From positions 1-7,333 of the forward strand of contig JASLCM010000168.1 in NCBI GenBank assembly GCA_030151845.1: 7,333 nt of DNA. Reading direction: 5' to 3'. Positions within the stretch are counted from its first letter, which is position 1, and the number at the start of each line of letters is the position of its first letter. This document shows, one piece after another, positions 7,276 to 7,333 of the stretch. Source of the DNA: Bacteroides sp. (lineage in GTDB: Bacteria > Bacteroidota > Bacteroidia > Bacteroidales > Bacteroidaceae). Position numbers and translations under genes: made by a program. The notes under the pieces are model-generated. The model saw only the letters and a program-made list of their open reading frames with translations, made no database searches and was not told the DNA's origin.

Positions 7276-7333
7276 CATTTACTGCTTTTAGAACTTCATT
7301 CTCATGAGAATGAAGTTCTAAAAGCAGTAAATG
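7276..7333. repeat. Perfect palindrome, at least 58 nt, reaching the window end
   Basis: Every base from 7276 to 7304 is complementary to its mirror base from 7333 back to 7305, with the dyad axis between 7304 and 7305 at CTCA/TGAG and no spacer. Each arm is 29 bp and contains ACTGCTTTTAGAACTTCATT or its complement. The symmetry runs to the very last base, so 58 nt is a lower limit. It may be a genuine inverted repeat, or an assembly fold-back if the window ends at a contig end. Confidence 0.9.

Larger units (their letters stand above)
7075..7333. other. Non-coding, AT-rich region with inverted repeats
   Basis: No convincing reading frame, tRNA or rRNA is visible in these 259 bases. The content is dominated by dyad symmetries: an imperfect hairpin at 7234-7269 and a perfect palindrome at 7276-7333. 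In addition, an 11-bp segment at 7139-7149 (TTTAAGGTGTT) is the reverse complement of 7254-7264, one arm of the imperfect hairpin. The next gene, if any, lies beyond the window. Confidence 0.6.

Noticed and set aside
7331..7333. ATG at the last three bases as the start of a following gene
   Set aside because: It is part of the palindrome arm, and no downstream sequence is available to test it.
7276..7333. Palindrome as a protelomerase-type hairpin telomere site
   Set aside because: The size is reminiscent of phage telomere sites, but there is no protelomerase, phage or plasmid gene nearby and the setting is core metabolism; an assembly fold-back or inverted duplication is simpler.

Overview
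This window looks like a chromosomal segment of an anaerobic Bacteroidota bacterium, most likely of the order Bacteroidales, with AT-rich DNA. Three things point there. A textbook Bacteroidetes promoter (TTTG, 19 bp, TATATTTG) sits before the second + strand gene. Genes start without Shine-Dalgarno sequences. The gene set comprises a GHL10-type glycoside hydrolase-like protein, a Bacteroidetes-style AAA ATPase and a single-chain pyruvate:ferredoxin oxidoreductase. I cannot name the genus from sequence alone.

Layout: positions 2-961 hold the 3' part of a + strand gene for a family-10-like glycosyl hydrolase with a C-terminal fibronectin-III-like domain; its start lies outside the window. It converges with a - strand gene (909-2090) for an ATP-grasp-like protein of unknown function. 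The two coding regions overlap tail to tail by 53 bp, and the probable terminator of the first gene lies inside the second. A 178-bp divergent intergenic region (2091-2268) carries back-to-back Bacteroidetes-type promoter motifs. It leads into a + strand AAA+/DUF4143-type ATPase (2269-3447) whose Walker B glutamate is replaced by glutamine. After 27 bp comes a complete 1180-residue pyruvate:ferredoxin oxidoreductase (3475-7017), which has all expected cofactor residues and an unusual six-cysteine insert in its TPP domain. A perfect palindromic terminator follows at 7039-7074. The last ~260 bp are non-coding and rich in inverted repeats, ending in a perfect 58-nt palindrome that runs to the final base.

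How the genes relate: the oxidoreductase is central anaerobic metabolism (pyruvate to acetyl-CoA, CO2 and reduced ferredoxin). The ATPase is close enough upstream to share a transcript, but nothing in the sequence shows a functional link. The hydrolase and the ATP-grasp-like gene appear to be independent units. I see no phage genes, transposase, CRISPR array, tRNA or rRNA. The window is mostly ordinary core genome; the points worth a second look are the terminal palindrome, the cysteine insert, the Walker B substitution, the uncharacterised ATP-grasp-like protein and the convergent overlap.
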